From NCBI GenBank assembly GCA_947176745.1, contig CAMWRV010000015.1, positions 1-50,338 on the forward strand: a DNA stretch of 50,338 nucleotides. The letters run 5' to 3'. Both the position numbers and the translations under genes were made by a program. The notes under the pieces were generated by a model. It searched no databases. It was not told the origin of the DNA and saw nothing but the letters and a program-made list of their open reading frames with translations. Positions 25,666-35,800 of this stretch are shown piece by piece (positions within the stretch are counted from its first letter, which is position 1; each line of letters starts with the position of its first letter). The stretch is from an uncultured Muribaculaceae bacterium. GTDB taxonomy: Bacteria; Bacteroidota; Bacteroidia; Bacteroidales; Muribaculaceae.

Positions 25666-27711
25666 TCAGAATGTGATATAAATGCAGCCTTCGCGGGGGG
25701 CGACCACCTGACGGCCCTGCATGTCATAATAGACAGCTCCTTCTTGCGCGGAGGCGTGACGGTATATGACAGTTCGGGGATGGCGCGGAATGTTGGCTTC
25801 GCATGCTTCTGTATCCTCAATGCCCGTTGATACCTGAAAGTTGTATTCGGTCGACATTTTTATGTTGTTGGCCGTGTAGCCGATCACCACATTCATCGTA
25901 GAAGAAACCGAGACCGCGCCGGGCTTGCTCCACACCCCGTCAGACAGCACGGCATCTGTGCCGTTGATTGTCACCGATGTGATTTTTACCCAATTGAAGA
26001 GTGGTGTGACTGCAATTTTCTCTTGTGACGGGTTGACTGCCGAATAACTGAACATCTCGTAAATCCTGTCGCGACACGCGCTCCCATCGGGACAAAGCCC
26101 TTTGTAGTGGGACTTAGAGCCTGCGGGAACGTATAGCTCATCAAATTTGGTGAAAAATCGGCCGAATGAGCGTTTGGAGGTATAAATCTTTGGCAGAGCG
26201 TCGGCAGGGTACTCGAACATGTCGTGCCAGTCATCCCAGGTCATGGCTGCCGCCATCGATTTGTGGTCAATGTATATCTCTGCAGAAGGTGCGAGGACAA
26301 ACGCCTTGTAACCGAGCGTCATCGTGCCGTCATGGGCAGGGATGACAACCTTTCGGAGAGTGGCGTCTGTGGCGAATCCGTACATATCGACTTCATTGAC
26401 GTTGCGAGTGTTGACTGTCTCCAGCGATGTCCCTTTGAAAGTGGATTCCCCGATATTATCCACCCCGTCGGAAAGGGTTACCGAGGTCATTGACGAGCAT
26501 CCTTTGAACATTCCCTGTGGCAATGAGGCCCACGCTGTGGGAATATTGGCAGAGGTGAGTCCTGACTGCGCGAACTGGCATCCCACCTTAAGGTCGACTG
26601 ACGGAAAGCGGTATAGGCCACTGAACTCTCTCAGCGATCCGCATCCCGCAAATGCGGATGCGCCGATGGATTTGCAAGAATTGGGTAAGGTCACGGATTC
26701 AAGTTTCACGCACCCCATAAACATGAAGTCGCCGATCGACTTTATCGGAGCGGAGATGGTGGCTGTCTTTAGTTCGGGGCAATTGTAAAACAGCCCCTCC
26801 GTGTCAGGAAAGTCAGTCACAGTGGAGGGAATTGAAATGCTCTCCAGACTTGTCCCTGTGAATGCATAGCCTCCAATATACTTGACGCTGGCGGGAATTG
26901 AAATGCTCTTGGCCCGGTTTCCCGCGAGGGCATACCATCCGATGGTATGTATCGAGGACGGAATGACCAGTTGTTCTCCCATTTTGTAGCGGGGAGCAAC
27001 TGCTATCAACACTCCGGGATCATTCTTCTCAACAAGGTAGTCTCCGCCTGCATTGGTCTTATAAAGGTAATGGCCGTTAAGCTCAAACCTGGTGATCCCG
27101 AGATTGCCATCCAACGCACCTGTCTCCAGTAGCTGCCATTTCGACAGTCGCAGGGTAGTGATGGTATAGTTGTCGGCGAATGCTCCCTCAAGTATGTAAC
27201 CGGCTTCGTCAGGCAAGGTGAAGCCGGTGGATGTGCGCGCAGGAGGGAAGCGCATCATGTCTACTGAGTCTTCGCTGCGTAAATAGTACAGGACTCCGTC
27301 TACTGCCTTAAACGTCTTGCTCTGGCTGCTGACCTTGAACTCTTTCAGCCGTTTGCAACCTCTGAAAGAGTCGACCACTATGTCGTCTATCGTCGAAGGT
27401 ATATAAATAGATGTAATCTCATCCTGATTCTCGAACACCGGGCGTGGCATGCCGAATTCTGCATCTTCAATATCACCGCGCAGGCTTGTTACCGTGTATT
27501 TCACTCCGTCGCGGGTTGATGTATAGCTCCCCGGAATCTGGATGTCGCCCTGAAGCTTCACTCCTTCGCGCACACCGGTTATGGTCACTTCATTTGAGGA
27601 ATAGTTTATTGAGAAGCGGTAGGTTTTCTCAAAACTTGACTGGGCCGATGCCACAAACGTGGCAGCACCCGCAATCATGAACGGAAGCAGCGGTTTAATG
27701 CTTAATCTCAT
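25666..27711 (-). CDS. Secreted BspA-like leucine-rich repeat protein
   Basis: A 681-residue protein with a signal peptide (residues 1-23, ending ATFVASAQ). Many LRR_5 units of BspA type fill about residues 100-480, for example IPSSIHTIGWYALAGN, IPASVKYIGGYAFTGT and LPNSCKSIGASAFAGC. A beta-rich region follows (about 520-620). The end contains VYYDMQGRQVVAPREGCIYI, which resembles the C-terminal domain of type IX secretion cargo, but it stops early (YITF) without the usual lysine-rich tail. BspA proteins bind host matrix proteins or other bacteria. It is monocistronic. Confidence 0.88.
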   Translation of the reverse strand: MRLSIKPLLPFMIAGAATFVASAQSSFEKTYRFSINYSSNEVTITGVREGVKLQGDIQIPGSYTSTRDGVKYTVTSLRGDIEDAEFGMPRPVFENQDEITSIYIPSTIDDIVVDSFRGCKRLKEFKVSSQSKTFKAVDGVLYYLRSEDSVDMMRFPPARTSTGFTLPDEAGYILEGAFADNYTITTLRLSKWQLLETGALDGNLGITRFELNGHYLYKTNAGGDYLVEKNDPGVLIAVAPRYKMGEQLVIPSSIHTIGWYALAGNRAKSISIPASVKYIGGYAFTGTSLESISIPSTVTDFPDTEGLFYNCPELKTATISAPIKSIGDFMFMGCVKLESVTLPNSCKSIGASAFAGCGSLREFSGLYRFPSVDLKVGCQFAQSGLTSANIPTAWASLPQGMFKGCSSMTSVTLSDGVDNIGESTFKGTSLETVNTRNVNEVDMYGFATDATLRKVVIPAHDGTMTLGYKAFVLAPSAEIYIDHKSMAAAMTWDDWHDMFEYPADALPKIYTSKRSFGRFFTKFDELYVPAGSKSHYKGLCPDGSACRDRIYEMFSYSAVNPSQEKIAVTPLFNWVKITSVTINGTDAVLSDGVWSKPGAVSVSSTMNVVIGYTANNIKMSTEYNFQVSTGIEDTEACEANIPRHPRTVIYRHASAQEGAVYYDMQGRQVVAPREGCIYITF

Positions 27712-27935
27712 ACAGTAGATATTTTATATAGGTATTTTATGCTATGCCATATGGGCAAATTTCACGGCGCAAAGTTAATCACAGATACATGCCGCATCGA
27801 AAAATGGCGCGTCTACAAGGCGTCTACAGGCTCGGTTTTTCAACTTTATCTGCAAATGTGTGTTAAGAATGGTAAAAGGATATGTATGGCTATTGGCCAT
27901 CTGTCCGGATACGTTAACCAAAATCCTGTTATACT

Positions 27936-28883
27936 ATGAAAAAGAGTTTTATCCTTTCTGTTGCACTTCTTGCCGGCTCGCTGTGCGGTGGTGCCCAGAC
28001 CTATGAATTCAAACCTGTAAAAGGCTTTCAGGATGTGACCAACGACAGACTTGAGGCTTTTCTGGAGTCTACGGTTCCCATGAAGACACGTAAGGTCGCC
28101 GTCTTCGACTGCGACGGCACTCTGTTCGGTCAGGCTCCCTACTATCTTGCCGACGAAGCTCTCTATGACTATGCCCGCAGGCATTACGAAGGAAAGACAG
28201 ATTCTCTCTCTGTAGCGAAGATGAAGGTTGTGGATCAGCTCCTTCACGGCGACAATGTCGGGGTGGACTTTGTCCAGAACCGCGTGCGCTTCCTCAGCGG
28301 ACTGACAGCCGACGAGATCCAGTCTATCGGAAACACGATGTTCCATCAGAAATATCAGAACAAGATGTATCCCGAGATGAAGGCTCTGATCGCCAATCTC
28401 GAGAATTTCGGTTTTGAGGTGTGGATTCTGTCGGCATCTCCCGAACTTCTCTATCAGCGTTTCTGTGCCGAACAACTCGGCCTTCCGGAAGACCGCATCC
28501 TCGGTGTCAAGTCGAGAGTTGGTGAAGGGGATGTCGTTACCGACGAACTGGTCTATCCTGTCTCGCAGGATGAAGGTAAGGCCGATGTTGTCAGGACTTT
28601 CATAAAGGCTGACCCGCTTTTTGTCGGAGGTAACTCGCGCGGCGACCTCGAGATGATGGAGACCTCTGTAGGTCTTAAGATCATGATCAACCCTGACGAC
28701 AAGAAGCCGGAGAAAGTGGCCGGTGGCAAAACAATCAAGCAGTACTGGGAGGCAGATCCGAACTGTATAATCGAATACTGCAATGATATTCCGACGGAAG
28801 GTCAGACTTACGTCACGCAGGAATGGGGTGTCAAGAACAACGCCACCAATGCGAAGCCCTCTGAGGTTGTCATCAATTACTGA
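27936..28883 (+). CDS. Secreted HAD-superfamily phosphatase
   Basis: A 315-residue protein with a signal peptide (MKKSFILSVALLAGSLCGGAQ) and a haloacid dehalogenase fold. Motif I is DCDGTLF, with the nucleophile Asp near residue 63. Motif II is ILSASPELL, and motif IV is GNSRGDLEMM. The overall layout, with a helical cap after motif I, is like phosphoserine-phosphatase-type (subclass IB) enzymes. Secretion to the periplasm suggests a role in phosphate scavenging or phosphomonoester hydrolysis. The true substrate is unknown. It is followed by a strong terminator. Confidence 0.88.
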   Translation: MKKSFILSVALLAGSLCGGAQTYEFKPVKGFQDVTNDRLEAFLESTVPMKTRKVAVFDCDGTLFGQAPYYLADEALYDYARRHYEGKTDSLSVAKMKVVDQLLHGDNVGVDFVQNRVRFLSGLTADEIQSIGNTMFHQKYQNKMYPEMKALIANLENFGFEVWILSASPELLYQRFCAEQLGLPEDRILGVKSRVGEGDVVTDELVYPVSQDEGKADVVRTFIKADPLFVGGNSRGDLEMMETSVGLKIMINPDDKKPEKVAGGKTIKQYWEADPNCIIEYCNDIPTEGQTYVTQEWGVKNNATNAKPSEVVINY

Positions 28884-28929
28884 CGACCGAAAGCTTATGG
28901 CATAAACCGTGTCGTATCGGAATGAAAAT

Positions 28930-28965
28930 CCGGCGGCGATCCTGATCCTGGATGCCGCCGGTTTT
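28930..28965. terminator. Bidirectional terminator
   Basis: CCGGCGGC pairs with GCCGCCGG around a 16-nt loop, with AAAA on one side and TTTT on the other. It lies between the convergent HAD and antiporter genes. Confidence 0.85.
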
Positions 28966-28981
28966 CTTGTCTTGCGAAGCG

Positions 28982-30460
28982 CTATTCCTCTTTTATGATC
29001 AGAAGGGTGTCGTCGGGCTGCAGACGCCGCTTGCCGTCGGGCACGATATATCGGTCGCCTCGACGTATCATCATCACCAGACCTTTGTGCGGCAGTGTGA
29101 TGTCTCTCAGTGTGTCGCCGTTTTCAAGGTCTCTGTCGGTAAGCACCATCGTGTGGAGTGAAGTGGGGATCTCGTCGTCGAATTCCACCCCGAATTCCTC
29201 TTTCGTATTCCCGGAATCGTCTACGAGATGGAGTTTCCGTGCTGCCGAGATGACGCTTGTTCCCTGAATGACAAGAGAGAGCAGCGTGACGAAGAACACG
29301 ATATTGAAGATCTGCGAAGCTCCCGGCACATCGGCCACTACCGGGTATGTCGCGAATATGATCGGCGCGGCTCCGCGAAGTCCGACCCAGGATATGAATG
29401 TCTTGGTGCGAAGGTTGATCTTCCGGAACGGAAGCAGGCTCATAAAAACGCTGACCGGACGGCCCACAAGGATCATGAATATTCCGATAAGGAACGATAC
29501 GGCCGCCACTGAAAGCATCTCGTGCGGATTTACCAGAAGCCCGAGCATAAGGAAAACCACAATCTGTGCGAGCCATGTCAGTCCGTCCATGAATTTGGTG
29601 ATGCTGCGGCGGTGCGGCAGCGATGAGTTGCCCAGCATCATGCCGCTTATGTAGACGGCAAGATATCCGTTGCCGCCGAGACTCGTTGTGGCTGTATATG
29701 TGAGAAATACGGATCCGAGTATAATGATTGATATCATCGCGGTGGCTTGTCCGGCGTCTTCGCGCGACGCACCTCCGCCTATTCGGCGGTAAAACCGGGC
29801 CAGCCGGCCCGTGGCCCACCCCATGCCCGCACCCATGGCTCCTCCGACTCCAAACTGAAGCGCGAGCTGCCCGAGAAGCACACCGGCCGACAAATGGCTT
29901 TTCATCATTATAGCCTCTATGAGTATGAGTGTCAGCATATAGGCCATCGGGTCGTTTGATCCGCTTTCAAGTTCGAGCAGAGGCCGGATATTGTTGCGAA
30001 GTCCAACTTTGTGCGACCCGAGTATGCCGAATACTGAGGCCGAATCTGTCGATGACATGGTGGCCGCAAGCAGCAGAGACGGGATAAGCGCGAAGTGTAT
30101 GTTGGTCCACGGCATCCCGGAAAGCCAGAAAATGAACAGGCCTGTTATAAGTGCAGTAAGCAGCACTCCGACTGTGGAGAGTGCAAGGCCTGGCACTGCC
30201 ACCGGGCGTATAGCCGATAGTTTTGTCGACATGCCTCCGGAAAAGAGGATCACACACAGGGCTATCATGCCGATGAACTGGGCGTCGTGCATGTTGTTGA
30301 AATGGATTCCGAGGCCGTCGGTGCCGAAGCCCATTCCGACAAGTAGAAACACAAGAAGGAGCGGCAGCCCGGTGCGGTAGCTCGTCTTGCCGATCAGAAC
30401 GCCGGCGATCAGGAACAGAGATCCGAGAAGAAGGATGTTTTCACTGCTGATTGTCGTCAT
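28982..30460 (-). CDS. CPA1-family K+/H+ antiporter (NhaP2/CvrA-like)
   Basis: A 492-residue inner-membrane protein. About 12-13 hydrophobic segments cover residues 5-395, including the exchanger core ALCVILFSGGMSTKL and SSTDSASVFGILGSH, where the acidic residue is expected to couple ion and proton. A cytoplasmic TrkA-C-type regulatory domain occupies the C-terminus (about 415-492; MMIRRGDRYIVPDG). Members expel K+ or Na+ in exchange for protons. The TrkA-C domain suggests control by a bound nucleotide or ion. It is divergent from the YidE-like transporter gene across a 266-bp gap. Confidence 0.92.
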   Translation of the reverse strand: MTTISSENILLLGSLFLIAGVLIGKTSYRTGLPLLLVFLLVGMGFGTDGLGIHFNNMHDAQFIGMIALCVILFSGGMSTKLSAIRPVAVPGLALSTVGVLLTALITGLFIFWLSGMPWTNIHFALIPSLLLAATMSSTDSASVFGILGSHKVGLRNNIRPLLELESGSNDPMAYMLTLILIEAIMMKSHLSAGVLLGQLALQFGVGGAMGAGMGWATGRLARFYRRIGGGASREDAGQATAMISIIILGSVFLTYTATTSLGGNGYLAVYISGMMLGNSSLPHRRSITKFMDGLTWLAQIVVFLMLGLLVNPHEMLSVAAVSFLIGIFMILVGRPVSVFMSLLPFRKINLRTKTFISWVGLRGAAPIIFATYPVVADVPGASQIFNIVFFVTLLSLVIQGTSVISAARKLHLVDDSGNTKEEFGVEFDDEIPTSLHTMVLTDRDLENGDTLRDITLPHKGLVMMIRRGDRYIVPDGKRRLQPDDTLLIIKEE

Positions 30461-30726
30461 TGTTGTTGGTCGTTTGTTTGAATGTCTGTAAAGTTAATGC
30501 TTTTGTCTGACATGACCAAATTGCTGATATTGACAAAATCAGACAAATTAGGGGTTATCTCTTCTGCAAGTCTCGTAAAAAATTGCTAAATTCGCGGATG
30601 ATATCAAGGCAGGATTGCGGACTATCTATCCGCACTGCATGCGTCATGTGTTATCTTTCGGTAATTTAAAATATTATGTTGTGCTTCCCCGAAGGGTGCC
30701 AACTGCTGATTATATAGTGATTACAT

Positions 30727-32388
30727 ATGGATTGGTTACAGACGGTTTTTGTGGATCATTCGCCTGTGCAGGCGGTGGTAGTGCTCTCGATCATAATAGC
30801 GGTCGGTCTCGGACTCGGAAAGATCGGCATGAAGGGTATCACGCTCGGTGTGACCTGGGTGTTCTTCGTGGGTATTCTCGCCGGTCACCTCGGTTTTTCC
30901 ATCGATCCGGCCATGCTCGCTTATGCCGAGAGTTTCGGTCTCGTTCTGTTCGTATATGAACTTGGTCTGAAAGTGGGACCGGGCTTCTTCAGTTCTTTCC
31001 GCACCGGTGGTGTCAGGCTGAACCTTCTTGGTTTTGCTACGGTTTTGCTCGGAACCGCCCTTGCAGTGGGACTCTCGTTTGCGGTCGGAGTGCCTATGTC
31101 GGACATGGTCGGAATTCTATGCGGAGCCACGACCAACACTCCGGCTCTCGGTGCGGCCCAGCAGGCGCTGCAGCAGATCGGACTGTCGGCAAACGGGGCT
31201 GCGCTCAGTTGCGCTGTCACTTATCCTCTCGGCGTCGTGGGGGTGATCCTCGCCATGATAACCGTCCGCAAACTGTTTGTGCGCGCGAAAGACATCTCTG
31301 CCGAAGAGCATGAGGGTGAGAACCAGACTTTCATAGCGACTTTTCTTGTGCATAACCCTGCCGTGTTCGGCCTGACGGTCAGGGAGGCCGCGGCTCTTGT
31401 GCATCCGAAATTCGTCATTTCTCGCCTTTGGCGCAACGGAGAGGTGTCGGTGCCGACCTCCGATACAATGCTTCAGGAGAATGACCGGATTCTGGTCATT
31501 ACCACAGGAAAGGATCTGCCGCATCTGACGGTACTGTTCGGTGAACATGAAAGCCGCGACTGGAATACCGGCAATATTGACTGGAACAAGATCGATTCGT
31601 CGCTGACATCGCGCGAGATCGTAGTGAGCCGTCCCGAAATCAACGGACGGAAACTTGGTTCGCTTAAACTTCGCAACACTTACGGCATCAATATCACCCG
31701 GGTCATGAGAAGCGGAGTGCGCCTCCTCGCCACTCCCGGACTTGTGCTCCAGCTTGGCGATATTCTGACTGTGGTCGGAAAGAAACAACAGATCGAGAAG
31801 GTTGGCAAAGTAGTCGGCAATACGGTCTCGAAACTCAATGATCCCAATCTGGCGGCCATTTTCATCGGTATGGTGCTCGGCCTTCTGCTTGGTTCGGTGC
31901 CTATCGTGATTCCGGGCATGTCGACACCCGTGAGGCTCGGCCTGGCTGGCGGTCCGATTGTGGTCGGGATTCTTATCGGACGTTTCGGCCCGAGTTTCCA
32001 CCTTGTCACCTACACCACGCGCAGTGCCAATCTGATGCTCAGGGGAATCGGTCTGTCGCTCTATCTCGCGTGTCTCGGTCTTAGCGCCGGAGCCAACATA
32101 ATGGAGACTCTGACCGGTGGAGACGGCTGGGTATGGATCGGCCTCGGTTTCCTGATAACGGTTCTGCCGGTTGCAGTCATGGGTGTAGTGGCCATGAGGT
32201 GGGGGAGACTCGATTTCGGATCGGCATGCGGAATGCTCTGCGGTGCTATGGCGAATCCTATGGCACTCAATTATGCCAACGATACGCTTCCTGGTGACAA
32301 TCCCGCCGTCAGCTATGCCACGGTCTATCCTCTTGCCATGTTCTCCCGAGTGGTCATAGCCCAGTTGCTCGTTATGCTGTTGCTTTAA
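30727..32388 (+). CDS. YidE/AspT-family transporter with TrkA-C domains
   Basis: A 553-residue inner-membrane protein. It has two copies of the AspT/YidE/YbjL duplication domain (about residues 15-180 and 380-550, about five hydrophobic segments each, with GATTNTPALGAAQ in the first and GAMANPMALNYAN in the second). A central cytoplasmic region (about 200-375) carries two TrkA-C domains. AspT itself exchanges aspartate for alanine. The substrate of YidE-type proteins is unknown. The adjacent divergent gene also has a TrkA-C domain, so the two may share regulation. Confidence 0.9.
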   Translation: MDWLQTVFVDHSPVQAVVVLSIIIAVGLGLGKIGMKGITLGVTWVFFVGILAGHLGFSIDPAMLAYAESFGLVLFVYELGLKVGPGFFSSFRTGGVRLNLLGFATVLLGTALAVGLSFAVGVPMSDMVGILCGATTNTPALGAAQQALQQIGLSANGAALSCAVTYPLGVVGVILAMITVRKLFVRAKDISAEEHEGENQTFIATFLVHNPAVFGLTVREAAALVHPKFVISRLWRNGEVSVPTSDTMLQENDRILVITTGKDLPHLTVLFGEHESRDWNTGNIDWNKIDSSLTSREIVVSRPEINGRKLGSLKLRNTYGINITRVMRSGVRLLATPGLVLQLGDILTVVGKKQQIEKVGKVVGNTVSKLNDPNLAAIFIGMVLGLLLGSVPIVIPGMSTPVRLGLAGGPIVVGILIGRFGPSFHLVTYTTRSANLMLRGIGLSLYLACLGLSAGANIMETLTGGDGWVWIGLGFLITVLPVAVMGVVAMRWGRLDFGSACGMLCGAMANPMALNYANDTLPGDNPAVSYATVYPLAMFSRVVIAQLLVMLLL

Positions 32389-32402
32389 AGCGATTAGAGA
32401 TA

Positions 32403-32455
32403 CATCAACAATAAATGGAGTCCCGCCGACGGCAGGACTCCATTTATTGTTGATG
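32403..32455. terminator. Very long near-perfect bidirectional terminator
   Basis: A 24-bp stem with a single C-A mismatch and a 3-nt loop (32428-32430) fills the 74-bp gap between the convergent transporter and thioredoxin genes. Confidence 0.85.
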
Positions 32456-32462
32456 AGCCTTT

Positions 32463-32780
32463 TCAGTCGAGAAGAGGAAGCAGGTTGGCTTCGAGATCGG
32501 CGAGTTTTACCAATCCTACCGAACGGGCCTGAACTTCTCCGTTCTTGAAGAAGAGTACCGTCGGTATTGAACGGATACGGTTCTCGGCCACGATCTCCGT
32601 TTCTTCGTCGATGTTGAGCTTGCCGATCACTGCACGGTCGCCATATTTCTCGGCGAGCTCCTCAACAACGGGACCGAGTTTCATGCAGGGGCCACACCAT
32701 GTTGCCCAGAAGTCGATCACAACTGTCTTTCCTGATTCGATGGCCTCTTTGGCCGTCTTGTCATCAAATTTGATTGCCAT
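32463..32780 (-). CDS. trxA: Thioredoxin
   Basis: A 105-residue classical thioredoxin with the WATWCGPC active site near residues 26-33 and the cis-proline segment RSIPTVLFFKNGE. There is no signal peptide, so it is a cytoplasmic disulfide reductant served by thioredoxin reductase. The ATG at 32780 (MAIKFDDKT) is preferred over a TTG nine bases upstream. It lies 40 nt downstream of dnaE on the same strand and is probably transcribed with it. Confidence 0.95.
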   Translation of the reverse strand: MAIKFDDKTAKEAIESGKTVVIDFWATWCGPCMKLGPVVEELAEKYGDRAVIGKLNIDEETEIVAENRIRSIPTVLFFKNGEVQARSVGLVKLADLEANLLPLLD

Positions 32781-32820
32781 TTTCGTCAAATTTTAAATTA
32801 TCATTTGTACTTATCACTTA

Positions 32821-35800
32821 TCATTCTTTCGCATCCTGTATGCGGAATCGCACTCCCGATTCCTCAAGCAGACTTACCATCTGGCGGTTGATAGGGAATT
32901 TTTTGCGCGACCGAACACGCATGGTCTGTTTGGTCTCGGTGTCGATCAGCTCTATGAACAGATTGCCGGGGCGCGACTGGTCTTCAAGCCGGGTGATCTG
33001 GCTGAAGAAATCGGGATTCTTGTAATGCATGTCAAGGAAGACTGTCACTTCATTGGCCATCTTCCCTTTTATGGATTCAAGGGGAGACACCTCGTCGACG
33101 GTCAGATCCATGCGCTGCGGGTCGTAGCGCGACGGAGCGAAGGTCAGTTTTATCAAGGTAGGTTCTCCCTGACGGAACTTGTCTTTATGCGCGGCATGGT
33201 TCTTTCCGAAAAGAGCGATCTCTGCCTTGCCGGAGAAGTCCTCGACCTCCACGATCGTGAATTCGGTGCCACGGCGAGAGGTGCGGGGGGTCACTTTGGT
33301 AATAAGACCTCCCATCACGACTTTTCCGCCGGTGCTTTCCTTCTCCTTGTAGTCCTCGCAGCTTGTGTTGCAGCCGTAGGTCAGTTCCATGTAGTATGGA
33401 TCGAGCGGATGCGCTGAAAGATACATGGTCACCAGCTCCTTTTCCTTGTCGAGGAGAGCCATGCGGCTCCATGGCACGACTTCCGGCAGAGGCGGCTTGG
33501 CGGTCTCGATCGGCTCGAAGTCGCCGAAGAGCGAGAGCTGCAGTGAGTTCTTGTCGTTCTGCAGACGCTGTCCGTATTTGACAAGCATGTCGGCGAACGT
33601 GTTGTCGAAAACTTGTGTCACATATGCCTCGCGAGGCCACCCGAAGCAGTCGAAAGCTCCGGCCATGGCAAGGTTTTCGATTGCCGAGCGGTTGCAGGCA
33701 CTCAGGTTGACACGTTCTACGAAGTCGTAGGGATCCTTGAACGGGCCATTCTGCGTGCGCTCGTGTATTATGGCGGAGACTGCGTTGACTCCGACGCCCT
33801 TGACCGCGCCGAGTCCGAAGCGGATCTCACCCTTTTGGTTGACACCGAACTTCTCGCTCGACTCGTTGACGTCGGGACCGAGCACGGTGAGTCCCATGCG
33901 TTTGCATTCATCCATCACCTTGCGCAGTTTGTCGTTCATCGACAGGTTACGGCTCATTACTCCGGCCATGTATTCGGCTGGGTAGTGGGCCTTGAGATAT
34001 GCCGTCTGATAGGCCACCCATGTGTAGCACGTGGCGTGGCTCTTATTGAACGCGTAAGATGCGAATTTTTCCCAGTCCTCCCAGATCTTGTTGAGAGCCG
34101 CCTCCGGATGACCGTTGCCCATGCCCTGCTCCATGAATTTCTTCTTGAGCTTCTGCATCTTGTCGATCTGCTTCTTTCCCATGGCTTTGCGGAGCATGTC
34201 GCTCTCGCCTCGTGTGAAGTTGGCAAGAAGACGCGACAGGAGCATGACCTGCTCCTGATAGACGGTCACTCCGTAGGTCTCTTCAAGATACTGCTTCATG
34301 CAGGGAATGTCGTAGACGATCTCCTCCTCGCCATGCTTGCGGGCGATGAATGTCGGGATGTAATCCATCGGTCCGGGGCGGTATAGCGCGTTCATCGCTA
34401 TCAGGTCCTCGAACTTCGTCGGCTTGAGGCTGCGGAGCGAGTTCTGCATTCCGGCAGACTCGAACTGGAATGTCGATGTCGTGTTTCCTTTGCAGTATAG
34501 GTCGAACGTCTCTTTGTCGTCGAGCGGTATTTTCTCTATATCGAGTTCCTTGCCCGACCGCATCTTGATGTTGTAGAGAGTCTCCTTGATGATCGACAGC
34601 GTCTTAAGGCCGAGGAAGTCCATCTTGATCAGTCCGGTGTCTTCGATGATGCTGCCTTCGTATTGTGTGGAGATCACCTTCTCGCCGTCGGCGTCGGTGC
34701 CCATCGACACAGGGACCCAGTCGGTTATGTCGTCGCGGCTGATGATGACGCCGCAGGCGTGAACGCCGGTGTTGCGGATGTTGCCCTCAAGCTGTTCGGC
34801 ATATTTCATCGTCTCCCTGATGTTTTCGTCGGGATTCTGCTTTTCGGCTGCGAACTCGGGCACGTATTTGAGACAGTTCTTGAAGTTGATTTTCGGAGTC
34901 TTTCCGTCAACCTCCGGCATGCGGTCGGGAACGAGTCTCGCCAGACGGTTCGATTCCGGCAGTGGCACTTCAAGCACTTTGGCCACATCTTTTATTGCCA
35001 TCTTCGTGGCCATTGTGCCGAATGTGATGATGTGAGCCACTTTCTCGGCTCCATATTTGCGAGTCACATATTTCAGCACCTCGTATCGTCCGTCGTCGTC
35101 GAAGTCGACGTCGATATCGGGCAGAGATATTCGGTCGGGATTGAGAAATCGCTCAAACAGCAGGTCATATTTGATCGGATCGATCTGGGTAATGCCGAGG
35201 CAATAGGCGGCGGCCGATCCGGCCGCGGAACCTCGACCGGGCCCGACGCTGACTCCCAGTTCCTTGCGGGCGGTGTTGATGAAGTCCTGCACGATGAGGA
35301 AGTAGCCCGGGAATCCCATGGTCTTCATGATGTAGAGCTCGAATTTCAGACGCTCCATGACGTCGGGCGGCACCGGGTCTCCATATTTCTCTTTCGCTCC
35401 CTCGATTGTGAGTTTGTCGAGGTAGTCAGCCTCGAACTTGATGCGGTAGAGTTTGTCGTATCCGCCGAGACGTTCAATTTTCTTGTGGGCATCCTCCTCG
35501 CTGAGCACCACATTGCCGTTCTCGTCGCGGGTGAATTCGTCAAACAGGTCTTGTTCTGTGAGCCGGGCTCGGTATTCCTCTTCGGTTCCGAATTCTTTCG
35601 GTATGTCGAAGAAGGGCATGATGGGGGCGTGGTTGATGGTGTAGAACTCCACCTTGTCGAGTATTTCCTGAGTGTTCTCGATGGCCTCGGGGATGTCTTT
35701 GAAGATCTCGTACATCTGTTCCGGCGTCTTCAGCCATTCCTGTTTGGTGTAATGCAGGCGAGGTTCGGAGAATTTTTTCTGCATCGACACGCAGATGAGG

